Made by a program: the position numbers and the translations under genes | From: Amorphophallus konjac | Taxonomy: Eukaryota > Streptophyta > Magnoliopsida > Alismatales > Araceae | Assembly: GCA_022559845.1 (NCBI GenBank) | Contig: CM040128.1 | Span: forward strand, 174,956,413-175,020,412 | Reading direction: 5' to 3' | DNA: 64,000 bases | Notes under the pieces: generated by a model | The model's input: the letters and a program-made list of their open reading frames with translations, nothing else | Database searches by the model: none | What the model was told of the DNA's origin: nothing | Shown here: one piece after another, positions 20,418-31,165 of the stretch | How the letters are laid out: each line of letters starts with the position of its first letter | Numbering within the stretch: position 1 is the first letter of the stretch

Positions 20418-23400
20418 TCACCGGCGCTGCTCATCCTCCTCGTTCCTCCGCTGGCCGGAGGAACCTGTGAAATAGCTCCTAAAAGAACCATGTGTACCCT
20501 GGCTGACGCTCGGGGTCCCGCTGCGCGAGCGCCGACTGATGTCCTTATACGCTCGCAGCTCCCCGCGTAACTCCGCCGCCTCGGTCCGATACCGCTCAGC
20601 CTCGGCCGCACCAGCCCGAAGTCTCGCTAACTCGGCCTGGAGGAGTGCGGTCTCCACGGTGTCTGCCGGTCGGCTCAGTACGGCCTCCGCCCGCACACGA
20701 GCTACCTCCTCTCGAGCCGCTGCTCGGCTCCGCTCCAACTCGACCCGAAGGCGGGTCAACTCCGATGTCTGCATCCACACATCACTTGTCCGTCAGTTGC
20801 ATAAGCATGTCATTCATAAGCATAATAAGAAAAGGGAAGTTAGAAGGGCGTACTCTCTCCGTAAGTGCCACCTCGGCCGCCTTGGCCCGCTCCACCATCC
20901 GAGTAAAGTCAGCATCTAGCTCGGCACGGTCTGCTGGGGTCTGGGCAGAAGAAGAAGAAGGAGCGTCTGGTCCCTGCCTTTGAGTCCCCTCGGCACGCTG
21001 CATCCAAATACTCCAGGTCAGTCACATACATAATCATATAGAAACTGCATAATTTAAAGAGTCTAGGGTTTAAAACACTCACCAGTAGGGCCAGGGCCTG
21101 CCGGGCCTCGTCTCTCTCTCGGATGGTGGAGTGCAGGAGTCCCTGCAACTCTGCCACTCGTCCTGCAGGGTCGACCTGCATTTAGAAGCCTAGGTGTGTC
21201 AGTGCATCATCATATAGGAACCATAAGCATAATAGACAGAGTTTAAGTTTAGAAGTCGTACCGGTCGGTGGGCGCCCCGGAACAACTGGTCCCGGTAGTG
21301 CCGTGCGTACGCGGTGTAGTACGCGCTGTAGCTCTCTGCCCGGGCGGTCACCACTCGCCCTCGCGCGGTCGAGTTGGCGATCTGCTCAGCGTTCCTTGCT
21401 GTCCAGTCAAACGCCTCGCGGAGTCCCCGGGTCGTCCTCGTCACCCGTTCCCCTGCCTTCTCAGGCGTAGGGAACTCAACAGCCGGCTGATGGACCCCGA
21501 TGGTCCTCATCACCAACCTGTAAGTACAGTGGCTCCACCACATTCATGCAATGAAGCCACACGTCCGGGCCAGAAAAGGCCAGGGCCTCGGCCACCCACG
21601 GCTGGCCCTCCGGGCTCTCCTCCGTGTAAGGAGTCCACCGTACCTGCAAGGATAGGAAACTGCATCAGCATCATAATCATGAAAAAATTGCATTTAATTA
21701 AGAAGTCTGAGTTCAGAAGCATACCGAGGTGTACGGTAGAGTGTCCAGGTCATCCTGCAGCTCCCGGACCTGTCGTCTCAGGGCTGTCATCTCCCGAGGT
21801 GCTGTCCACCTCCGCGCAATCAGCAGAAGCCCAGGACGGGTCTCCTCGCCCCTACCTAGCCCAAGTAGGCGTACGTAGGCCCACACCTGCATCACAAGGT
21901 CGTGTCAGCATTTTAGCAAGCATGTAGGATAGCATAACCGAGTCTAGGGTATAAAAGTCGTACCTGGAGTAAGGGGGAGAAGCCCCCAAGCATCGTCTGA
22001 CGTGCCGTCGAACTGAGAGTGTCGAAGAGGAAGGCGAGGACCGCTGCTCCCCAAGCATAGTCACCCACGTGCTCGAGCTCTTGGAGGAAGGGGAGGAAGC
22101 GACAGCTCATCACGTCCGCCCGCGTGGAGAAGAGAAGTCGTCCGAACATCAGCATCAGGAACCGTCGTAGTACTCTGTCCGCCTCAGGTCTAGGTCCCGC
22201 TACAACCCTCGGTCTCGCCAGCCCGACGAGCCGCTCCAAGTGCTCCTCCGGTCGCTCCCCGACCGCAACTCTCGCTCGTCGTAGACCCAGGCTGTCTTGG
22301 AGAGCAGCCCGGGGAAGGAGGGTCGACTGCCTCTCGGGGCGCCGCAGCTGTAAGCCGAGCAACTCCCGAGCCATCCCCCGGTAGTCGGGAAAGGTAGTCC
22401 CGCTGATCGGTGACCCGTGCACACGTAGGCCAGTGAGCCTGGCCACGTCCTCCAACGTAGGGACCATGTGCCCCCACGGGAAAAGGAACGTCCGACTCAC
22501 TGGATCCCAGCGGTCGTGCAGGGCGTAGAGCAGAGCTGCGTCGAAATGACACACCTCGATGCTCAGGAAGGGGGCGAACCCCATGGCTGTCATCCGCTCC
22601 CTCTGGAAGTCTGGCAGTGCCAGGTACACTGCACGGACCTGCAGCCACGAGGTGCGGGTCCTACGCTTCCCCTGCATTCATTTTATCCATTTCATTTATA
22701 TTAGTAATTTAGCTTTCGCGTTTTGTTTCATTTAAACAAAATCTCTCAAGGTCCAATCCTTAATTTGAAGAACGGTTATTCACGGACCGCTTGACAATTG
22801 AGCGGCCCATTTAAAACTGTATGTCTTCCTATCTTCCTAAATAGAAGCGGCCCACCTTTGGCCGTGTGAATTGTGGACGGTCCTATGTGGACCGCATTGT
22901 TTCATCTTGGCTGCTTGTTTGAACGGACCGATGTGGTCCGTTTACTACTTGAACGGTGATAACCTCACCGTATCTATTTTGTGGTGGTTCGTTTGCTGTG
23001 TGAGTTTGAACGGCGTTCCCTAAGCCGTGTGAATGTGGACGGTCCTATACGGACCGCATTGTTATACTGTGTGGTTTCTGTTGAACCGTTCTGCCGTCGT
23101 CATCCCCGACGACGGTGAACGCCCCCCGGCCGGCTGGGAAGACCATCATGACCCCTAACCGACCCCTAAGCATCTAACCCCCCCTAAAAGATTTCTAAAC
23201 TAACATGCATTGATAAAAATTGAAAGGAAAATGAGGTTTGGGGTGGGGGGCCTACCTCGGGATCACGGGGCTTCTTGGCCGCCCCCGTCGGTGGTTGTTC
23301 TCCGGCGATCTCCTCCTCTCCGGCAGGGGCCTCTTCCTCGGCGGCGATGATTGTGAGCTCCTCCATTGTCACTCCTGGCGACTCTTCCTCCTCAGACGGT

Positions 23401-23483
23401 GGCGGTGACGGCGGTTGCGGCGGCGACAGTGAACCCTCACCGGAGGTGGGTGGCCGGGAGGTTTGATGCTTGGTCCTCGTCAT
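20418..23483 (-). CDS. Antisense PMD-coiled-coil gene B, seven exons
   Basis: Proposed minus-strand exons: 23256-23483, 21964-22671, 21725-21886, 21262-21643, 21083-21175, 20854-20997, 20418-20768. All introns are GT-AG and phase 0; introns 2-6 are 77-86 bases, intron 1 is 584. Exon 1 is acidic and proline-rich (MTRTKHQ start). Exons 2-4 encode a plant mobile domain (FDAALLYALHDRWDPV, FLFPWGHMVPTLEDVARLTG, VRWTPYTEE). Exons 5-7 encode heptad-rich coiled coil (AELQGLLHSTIRERDEAR; LTRLRVELERSRAAAREE) and a charged tail (NEEDEQRR, stop). Exon 4 is 382 bases, one more than a multiple of three, and the frame does change near 21510: a likely one-base insertion. Otherwise every exon is open, so decay is recent. 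The function is unknown; antisense PMD genes are associated with Tat-type elements. It could be an alternative to, or a copy of, gene A. Confidence 0.8.
22768..23100. repeat. Hairpin array inside intron 1 of gene B
   Basis: Perfect short inverted repeats include CGGTCC/GGACCG at 22878-22883/22889-22894 and again at 23040-23045/23051-23056, AACGGACC/GGTCCGTT at 22922-22929/22935-22942, and ACGGTGA/TCACCGT at 22953-22959/22965-22971. Loops are 5 bases. The sequence is otherwise T-rich and non-coding. Confidence 0.8.
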
Positions 23484-23640
23484 GGGGAGTGCTGTGAGAT
23501 CGAGAGAGGGAGGGAGGTTGAGAAGAGAGAGTGAGAGAATGGGGGATTGTGGGCTCTTGGCCCCCCCCCCCTTCGTCCCTTCCACCATCGGTTACGGTGG
23601 AGGGAGACGAGGGGGTTTCTTTTTTTTCGAGGTTACAGAG

Positions 23641-23784
23641 AAGGACGGTCTATCGTTAGACCGTCTATCTTTAGGGTGGTTCCTAAGCGACCGTACGATC
23701 CTAGTGACCGTTAACTTTAAGTCGGTTGAAATTCCAGGCCTGAGCGGTTCTGCAGGAGCCGTTCTCATGTGAATGGTACTAGCC
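23641..23784. repeat. Hairpins just upstream of gene B
   Basis: The best unit is a perfect 9-bp stem, GACGGTCTA/TAGACCGTC (23644-23652/23657-23665), loop TCGT. Weaker units with CGGT/ACCG follow up to about 23780. They sit 160-300 bases upstream of the gene B ATG on the minus strand, where a promoter would be. Confidence 0.7.
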
Positions 23785-24820
23785 TGACCGTTCATCCCCG
23801 GCAACCGGCCCCTTAAGAATTATCCAAAGGTCAGGTACGCGTGGTTAACATAAAGCCGTTTGGAATATTGCACGGTTACAATAAGGCCATTTTTCTGGGA
23901 TGATGTATGTGAATCATGAAAAGTGATGTTGCTTTGAAATGTTATTTCTTAACCATCTTATGCGGTATCATTTCAGCCAGTCTCGCCGTTTCGCCTGCAC
24001 AGGTAAGTCAGGTATGGCCTTCTATCCCTAATCCCTTATTGCATTAATTATATGGTATTATAGTATATTGTTTCGAGAGCCGGCAGGTTATCTACGTGTC
24101 TCAGGATCTGACATTCCCCTTCAACAAAAATAATGATGATCCAGGCTCACGTACCTAACCTTCGGATAAGCCGTTAAGTTGGGAAGTCACGAGGAGGACG
24201 GTTCTATCCGCACGCTGTGGTTGCGGATGATATCTTGACTCTGATGTTCCCAGCTTAGCAATACTACTCTCAGATATCTTATATTTTAATCTTTCTTGGC
24301 ATTTGTTTTAATGATTTCCTTTTGTTTTAGCCCAGCATGCATCATACGCATCCTTTTGAGCTTTCATGCCCCATGGTTTGCTTAAGAAATGTCCCATCGG
24401 TAATGGTCAGCTATGTGTTCGGACGCTCGAGTAAGAAGAACGAATTCCACTCTGAATTCAAAGGTTTTCTTTGGTCGATTCGTTTGGTCCGGTTGATTGA
24501 AAGGTCCCCGTCTGGAGTTTTAGCCTTTTTTTCTTTTGTGGCCCCCTCATTGGATCGTGGGATTGTGTCCCCCATGAGGCCGGTCTTGTCGATTTGTTTC
24601 ATTTAGTTAGTTCCTCCAGATTTGGCGTCACCTTCAGTTAACTATTCCCAGCGTTCGATTCAAGGTCTTCCGGAAGATTCTCATCACTTGTTGGTAAAAA
24701 CGGGTGTCGTTTTACCTTAACGCCCGCTTTTCCAGTCCACTCCGCTGCATTTCCGCTCCACCTCCATGTTCCATGTCACCTCCGCTTCACCTCCGCTCAC
24801 TCCCCTGCAAAGAGGACGTT
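23785..24820 (+). other. Tat 3' untranslated region, no gene seen
   Basis: Between the gene B promoter region and the PPT I find no supported gene. An 89-codon plus frame at 24337-24606 has no recognisable domain. A pyrimidine tract ending GCACAG followed by GTAAGT near 24000 looks like adjacent splice sites but no exon could be confirmed. Short imperfect repeats of CACCTCCGCT occur at 24735-24805. Confidence 0.5.
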
Positions 24821-24833
24821 AAGGAGGGGCATC
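24821..24833 (+). other. Polypurine tract of the Tat element
   Basis: The purine-rich AAGGAGGGGCATC lies directly before TGTTGACACCCG, the presumed start of the 3' LTR. It supports plus orientation and the LTR boundary. Confidence 0.8.
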
Positions 24834-25035
24834 TGTTGACACCCGTTTTATACCGATAATTTGAGTCGTTTCTCTTACTCCCATTAGTTAATGCCTCGAG
24901 TTGTCCATCATTCATTGGGCCATTTTTTGTGGCACGTCTTAGGCTCATTGAATAGGTCGTCTCCCTCCTTGGTGAAGTCCGTGGCGATTCAGGGCTTAAT
25001 GGGCCTTGGCTTTGGTCAATTGAACGTTTCATAGC

Positions 25036-25470
25036 ATAAACGGCCCAACCTCAGCCGTTCAGATGATGAGCGGTTGAATATTGACCGTTCATACATTTTG
25101 TTAATTTCTAAGGGCTTTTCTGAATATTCACCGACAGGATTTTGTGCGGCTTTATTAGGGCCGTTCAAACTAATGGACGGGCTCATTACAACCGCCTATG
25201 CCTCAGAGTCCTACGCGCGCCCATTTTCTCAGATAATTATCCAATTATCCGAATTATCACCGACAGGGTGAAACGGTTGGCTATTGGCCGCCCTACACTA
25301 GAACGGTCTCACTAGAACCATGCATCTTTGAGGGTCCAACGGCGGGCGTTTCGACCAGTTAGAGAGATAATTGGGTTGATTTTCTAATTTTTCGAATTTT
25401 CACCGACAGCTTAGACGGTCTGAACTAGACCGCCCATATGTTTGCGCGGTCTATCGTAAGACCGCTCATC
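25036..25470. repeat. Hairpin array in the U3 of the Tat LTR
   Basis: Eight to ten units. Perfect stems include AACGGC/GCCGTT (25039-25044/25054-25059), CGGTCT/AGACCG (25416-25421/25427-25432) and GCGGTCT/AGACCGC (25446-25452/25459-25465). The array ends about 210 bases upstream of the TATA box. Confidence 0.8.
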
Positions 25471-25680
25471 CCATTGTATGAGGCTTTTTAACAGACTTTT
25501 ATCTCTTTTATTCATGGCTTTATCCCCAGTTTGTTTTGATGATTTCTCCGTGGATAATTAACCATTTTTGATGCCGTTTCGACTGGATAAGAGATTATGA
25601 TAATATCTATGATTTATCTTTTATAATCTTGACCTGAAAATATCTAAAAACCCTAATTTCGAGGCTGGCTTTTTAGGCTC

Positions 25681-25688
25681 TATAAATA
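25681..25688 (+). promoter_or_regulatory. TATA box of the Tat LTR
   Basis: TATAAATA is preceded by GGCTC and followed by GACCC, about 850 bases into the LTR. It is a consensus plant TATA box at a plausible U3/R position. Confidence 0.7.
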
Positions 25689-26450
25689 GACCCTAGTGGC
25701 CGGACGTCGAAAGGGGGGAAGATTTTGGTCGACGGCGAAGCCCTGCCACATTTCTGAACGACCTAGCACCAAGGAGGGAGGCTCTCTACGTCCTTACGAG
25801 CCTCCAGTTCAGGGAGTAGTCTGTGTGTCGAGTCGTAGCGTCATTTTTTGATTTCTTCGTCATCTATTGCATGCATCGTTTTCTCCCTACGTTCCCCTTT
25901 CTTCTCATTATCATGCACACACCCACCCACGTTTTTGTCACCCTAGGGGTTTAAAACCCCCCAGGTATTCCCCTTTCCATTTATTTATGCTTGATTCTTC
26001 TTACATGAACACGTACTACGTCATTTAGTTCTAATCTGGGTATTTCTTCTTTATCTTCACACTGTTTTACAGGTCAGCACTTCATCAGCACGAGGCCCGT
26101 CCCCTCTGGCCGGCTGGAGAGGGTGGAGGTGAACCCTTTTGCAACTCTTGGCGTGGTGGGCTGGCGCGGTTCCTTTAGGCCCGTTCAAGGAGACGAGCGG
26201 CAGCCTCTGCACCGCCCTTCTTTCTTCTGCGGTTCACTTAAAGCCGTCCATCCTCCAGGAGTTCTTCTTCCCGCGCGTTCGGCAGCACTCTTAGATGGCC
26301 TATCGTAGGACCGTGTGTCTTTAAGGCGGTTCCGCATCGACTGTGCATCCTCCCAGTGCTGCATCAAGGCGAGTGTCTCCCCTTCCTTTCCAAAGTACGG
26401 TACGCTAGTCACGTGCTGCGCTTTAGTGGCAATCACGGTCACTCTCTATT

Positions 26451-26826
26451 TTTCTCCCTCCTCTCACTGCGCACTGTTCGTTTACTCGTGATATTATTGC
26501 TTTATTCATAACATATCATCCACCAGGTGAGGAGAGGAGAAATATATATCTACACACACCTGCCGGTAACCTCTGCCCAACGCAGCACAACCAGGGCCAC
26601 CACCGATGAGGGAGAAGGCTCTCGACCTCGATCCTTAGACCCCATGCTGGCACAAAAGCCGCGGACAACAACCACCTTCACAGCGCCGCACAGCGCACTC
26701 AAGCTCTCAAGCGAGAAGCTAGGCGGAAAGCGAACACAAAACTCTATGCCAGTTGGCGACTATACTAGACTTTATGGACTCTGATCACTGTAATATCTCG
26801 AATTCCCATGTACGTCCACAACCACT
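26451..26826 (-). other. Leader/gag-start fragment of a Del-like element
   Basis: This piece lies directly inside the PBS at 26827. Its last part is similar to 55560-55672, the internal region of the Del-like element at 51750-57317 (shared CAAAAC...CCAG and ACTATAC...GGACTCTG segments). A minus-strand gag or pol is not recognisable; the rest of the internal region is missing. The border with the Tat LTR to the left is blurred. Confidence 0.5.
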
Positions 26827-26838
26827 GCTCTGATACCA
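26827..26838 (-). other. Primer binding site, initiator Met tRNA (Del-like element A)
   Basis: The minus strand reads TGGTATCAGAGC, two bases from the LTR start at 26841, the same spacing as in the related element at 55673-55686. Confidence 0.88.
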
Positions 26839-28119
26839 GCTATAACGACCCGAGAATCCGATCACTGGGATGGCCCGATAACCCGAGACTCGAACCGCCG
26901 CCCACGAGCCGGGAGGGCTAGGAAGGGCTAAAAGGAGTGTGGACACACAAAGAAAATAGGAAATAAAGCAGGACAATTCAACAATTAACAAAAATAAATA
27001 AACAACTACAGCAGAGTCCAGTCCAACATAAAGTACATTCTAAAGTAGTAAAACGTACCACATGCCGAGTGGACACTCGGCCCGGCGAGCTGGCAACTAA
27101 GAACCTCAGAACCGTAACCTCGAACCTCGAGGACGAATCGCCACACCTGAAAAGCAGGGGTGAGCCTCCTATCACTGGCCCAATAGGGATCCCGCAGAAC
27201 CCCAACTGAGAACAATGGCGGCACGGAAAGATGCAACTACAAGAGCAATAGTAACAGCAGGAACAGTAACCCGGTGGCCGGTCGAAACTCGGCACTACAA
27301 CTACTCCTACTGTACCGGTCAGGCAGAAAGAGAAGCCCTACTTAACGGGAGTACGGTAGAACCAACAATCTAAAGTAAATAAACGGAAAAGCCGTCTACT
27401 CTAGCAGTACCGTACTACTGAACCTCGGCCCAACAAAACTCGAGTCCACACCTGCCAGCAAACGTAAGCCCTACCTAACGGGAGTGCGGTAGAACCAACA
27501 AGCTAAAGTCAATAAACGGAAAAGCCGTCTACTCTAGCAGTACCATACTATTGAACCTCGGCCCAACAAAACTCGAGTCCACACCTGCCAGCAAACGGGA
27601 GCCCTACCCACTAGAAGAACGACCGGATGCGTCCCCTGACGTCTTACACCGCGTCACAAGTGTCTAGCTACGATGCCCCGAGCGTGAGACTCAGACACGC
27701 AACAAGTACCACAACAAGGACTAGCTGGGGTCACGCTCGTCAGCGCGTGCCCTAAGCCCCCAACTACGTGTGCACACACAGACCATCTGCTCTAGGTCGG
27801 GTCCTCTAGCTGGTTTTCCCCCCCACCGAACTCTGGTGGGAAAGGCAAGGGGCCCTCCGGAAACTAGCCTAAAACTAGCCTCTCACCGGGTCTCGCACTC
27901 CACCACTCCCAGGTGGGTCCGCACCCGCGTGCGCAGGAAGCTACGACTAGTGGACAAGTCACTGAAAGTAAGGACTGACTCACGGAAACCACCATCGAAG
28001 AAACGGGACCGCACACACTCGGTCATGCAGAAAGCGCAAAAGCACGATTCCAAGGGTAGCACACAAGCCGCCACGTCGATTTCCCATCCCAGGGAAAGCG
28101 GGAAACCTCCAGCCCTAGC

Positions 28120-30275
28120 TGATGGGGCATCAAAGGCGATTTCTATACACGGGTGAAGTGTATTTGTGTGTTATGGCTTGTATAAGATTGTAATTGTGTA
28201 ATTTCTTTCTTTTGGGCTCCTTGTAAGACTTATATCAAGCCAATGGGCCATTTGTTATGTCAAGTCCATTACTAGGTAGAGTCCATTAGGAGTGATTATC
28301 ATATTGGACCTTATGCCACCCTTATGGACCATAAGAGCCATTTAAGGCCCAATTGGGCCACTCCCTCTCATGGGCTATCTAGATGGGAGAACCCATGGAC
28401 CAAGCATGGGTGTGGATTGGGTTGGCTGGCCTTGGACCAGCCTAGGCCCAAGAGAGGCCCATGAATGGGGCGCCCCCTCTTTTGGCCGTATTAGGCTAGT
28501 TAGGTGGTGTTTGAATGGATCTAGTCCAAGGTTGAATAAGCATGGTCAAATTAGATTAAACTAATGTATTAAAAGTGTGATTCACATTGTATCCCAGCCC
28601 TTCAATCCTAACCCCTAGATCCAAGGGTTGAGGTTGAGTTTGGTTGGCATCCTATATAAGGTTGTATTTTTCATATTGAAGGAATTAATGAAGAGAAAAT
28701 TGGCATTTGCCCCCAAGTGAGATTTGTGCCCCTCCCCTCTCTCTACCTGGTTCCTCGACCCCCTCTCCCCTTTCTAGAGTGTAATCCCTTCCCCCTTGAT
28801 CCCCTCCAGCATCTGAAGCAACTCCGGTGATCGCCGCCGCCATCGACTCGCCGCCGACGCGTCGTCGCCAACGGTTTCGGTGTTCTGTCCACTCAGGACA
28901 GACCCTTCTTCTCTGAATTCCTGCTATCACTCCCTTCGTCTTATGAAGCTCAAAATTTCAGGGTTGGTTCCCCTCTAGAACCCTTATCCCCACAAAAAAA
29001 ATCACGTCAAAATTCATCCTTTAGATGTTTTTTTATTTTCGTCCAAGTCCAAGTTCCAGATCTGTCCTGGTTCTGTTTACTGTTCACCAGCTCTAAGTTT
29101 ACCCCATTCGAACCATTTTTTGATTTATTTTGGGTCGCCCAAATTTATTGGGAGTTCTGTCCACATATATCTACCACCAGGAATTTTCTTAATTTTTGGT
29201 AAGGTCTTTAGGTATTTTTAAAATTTCGTCCAAGTTCCCAAGAACAGTCTGCCCACAGTTTCCCAGATCCGACCCAGGTCTAGTAAAAAAATCCCAGAAA
29301 ATCCATTTCGTCTCCAATCAGAAAAAAAAAATGGTCCCGGATTCCTCTCTCAGAGATCTTCAACTTTTCTGAAGAGATTATTTCAGGATTTGGAGGTCTT
29401 CTTTCCGGTCAACGTCGATGTTCAGAGAAGTCAGAACCTGCCCCTGTAGTTCTGGCCAGATTCTAGTAAGCTTGTAAAATACATGATCAGAAATACAGAT
29501 CTGATTATTTTTTTTGAAGACCCCTACGTCGAGGTATTCTGAGTCAGATTTCCAACGGCGCTAATCTCGTCACATTCTGACGACGGGGTTGATCGCAGCA
29601 GCAGTTTTCTCCGAGTCGCGCGCCTGTAAACAGAATTTTCAGATTCGTGGCCGAGTTCCCGCGAGCGTCGTCCGAGGGCCGCCCGGCGTCCGGCGGTCGT
29701 TCCAGCAGCTCGCCATCCCAGGGGAACGCTTTCCAGGTGTCTCCACAGCAGAGGAGTCATCAGGCCCCACACGACCCCTCCGGTCAACACGTGGGCCCCC
29801 ACTAGCACGAGTACGCGTGAAGCCGAAGCATTGTCCGAAACCGCCCGTCAACCCGAACTTGGTCCTCCCGGGCCCACTTGTGTCGCCCTTTACCTCCCTG
29901 CGTGGAGTGGGCTTAATTGCATTGCTGTAAACATAATGTACTAAGTTCCCGGGAGTACGAGCTTTGGCTGGGTGCCGTCTTCGCCACGCCGAGAGCGTGG
30001 AGGTATCGCCTTCACCCTTACACTTGGCATTGGCTTAATTCTTTATATGCTTTATATGCCGCTGCTAGAGAGCATGTGTAGGGATACCTAGCTCGCCTTC
30101 AATTTATAATATCACTGCTGCGAGAGAGAGTGAAGCCGTCCCGTGACCCGGTCCGGGCGCAAAAGAGAGCCGACCACCCTAGCTCATTGCCGGTTTCTCA
30201 ACCGCGCACATCCGACGCTTCCCTCGTTAAGGGACGATCGCGAGCTTGTCGTGTCCGTGGTCCCGTCCCGCATCA
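28120..30275 (+). mobile_element. Solo LTR 2 (CRM-like family), TSD CTAGC
   Basis: The element runs from TGATGGGGCATC to CCCGCATCA and is flanked by a perfect CTAGC duplication (28115-28119 and 30276-30280). A TATA box (CTATATAAG near 28652) lies 532 bases from the start, nearly the same distance as in solo LTR 1. The block ACCTCCCTGCG near 29890 and a CCACGCC...GCGTGG hairpin (about 29984-30000) are shared with solo LTR 1. It has no internal region. Confidence 0.9.
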
Positions 30276-30671
30276 CTAGCCCGGATAACTGGACTCGCAG
30301 TCCAAGGCTAAACACATGGCCCACAAGGGAATCACCTTCCAAAGAAACTCGCGACATGTGGGGGAGACCCCACCGCCCACGCACCGATACACGGTGACTC
30401 GATCGAGCGTTAACATGAAAGCCCGGAATACGCGGGGTCACCCAGACCCACCACACCTACGGGCACTCTAATCGAGGTAACACGGCCCTCCCGACACCCT
30501 CAAAACACGAACACAGAACTCTCGGGGTGTTTGGGATACTCACGAGATCGCAAGTCGACCATTGGGTCCCAACCAGGTCGACCAGGAACCTACACAACGC
30601 GAAACAATCGTAGCAAGCATGAAGAATCACTTCGGTGCAACACAGTGCCTGGCGGTCTACCCATGGGCTGT

Positions 30672-31165
30672 CACAAGCTGTAACGGTCCAAGCCTCGATC
30701 GTCACAGCACTCTAACGGTCCAACACAGGAGCGTTACATGAGATGGGCAACACCGGCTGTGACGCGCCAACCCTGGTGCGTCACATGCCCTGACGCACCC
30801 AACATAGTGCGTCAAAAGGCAAGAAGAAACCGGTTGTGACGTAGTCCACTCGGTGTGTCACAGTCTCTGACGGACCAACACTGGTGCGTCAGAAGAATGG
30901 GCTGTGTCAGCTCTTACGCTCCCATTCAAGGGCGTTACAGTGCTCTGATGGTCCTACCTAGGCGCGTCAGAGACTCGTGACCCCAACGGTCATAAACCAC
31001 GATCGAAACACTATTACGGTCTAGCAGCAGGGCGTCATAGCCCTGTGGCGGTCTATCGTGGGACCGTCAGGCCCATGAATGCCAACACTCAACACAAAGG
31101 GAGCGTAACGCACCTACCCAGGTGCGTCACATGCTGTGACGGTCACTGGAACGACCGTCACACCG
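30672..31165. repeat. Hairpin array in the LTR of Del-like element A
   Basis: About twelve units. Perfect stems: TGTGACGC/GCGTCACA (30758-30765/30778-30785), TGACGCAC/GTGCGTCA (30791-30798/30807-30814), ACGCACCT/AGGTGCGT (31108-31115/31120-31127), and a 10-bp stem TGTGACGGTC/GACCGTCACA (31135-31144/31153-31162). One unit at 31046-31070 has the CTATCGT loop found in Tat hairpins. Many arms hold TGACG, the core of TGA-type bZIP binding sites. Confidence 0.82.

Larger units (their letters stand above)
9519..26450 (+). mobile_element. Tat-lineage Ty3/gypsy retrotransposon (3' portion), with two antisense PMD genes
   Basis: This plus-strand element enters at the protease (its 5' part lies left of the Tekay insertion, outside the window) and shows protease, G-patch, RT, RNase H, a second archaeal-type RNase H and integrase. 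The second RNase H between RNase H and integrase marks the Tat/Retand/Ogre group. About 10 kb without sense genes follows integrase and holds two antisense genes with a plant mobile domain, then a PPT (24821-24833) and a 3' LTR from 24834. Antisense genes in the 3' region are known in some Tat elements (for example maize Grande); two such genes in one copy is unusual. The right end is uncertain (26350-26520), because the next element begins without a clear target duplication. Confidence 0.85.
24834..26450 (+). repeat. 3' LTR of the Tat element (right end uncertain)
   Basis: The LTR starts TGTTGACACC after the PPT. It has a U3 with a hairpin array (25036-25470) and a clear TATA box at 25681-25688. 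The right end could not be fixed since the matching 5' LTR lies outside the window; it is at or after about 26350, where related hairpins still occur (26294-26316), and before the Del-like internal fragment. A possible GT-AG intron lies in the transcribed part (about 25968-26071). Confidence 0.7.

Noticed and set aside
24337..24606. 89-codon plus frame in the Tat 3' region
   Set aside because: No domain, no codon bias, no start context; treated as chance.
28154..30420. Solo LTR 2 with ends TGTATT...TTAACA and TSD TGAAG/TGAAA
   Set aside because: A better solution exists at 28120-30275, with a perfect CTAGC duplication and ends matching solo LTR 1.
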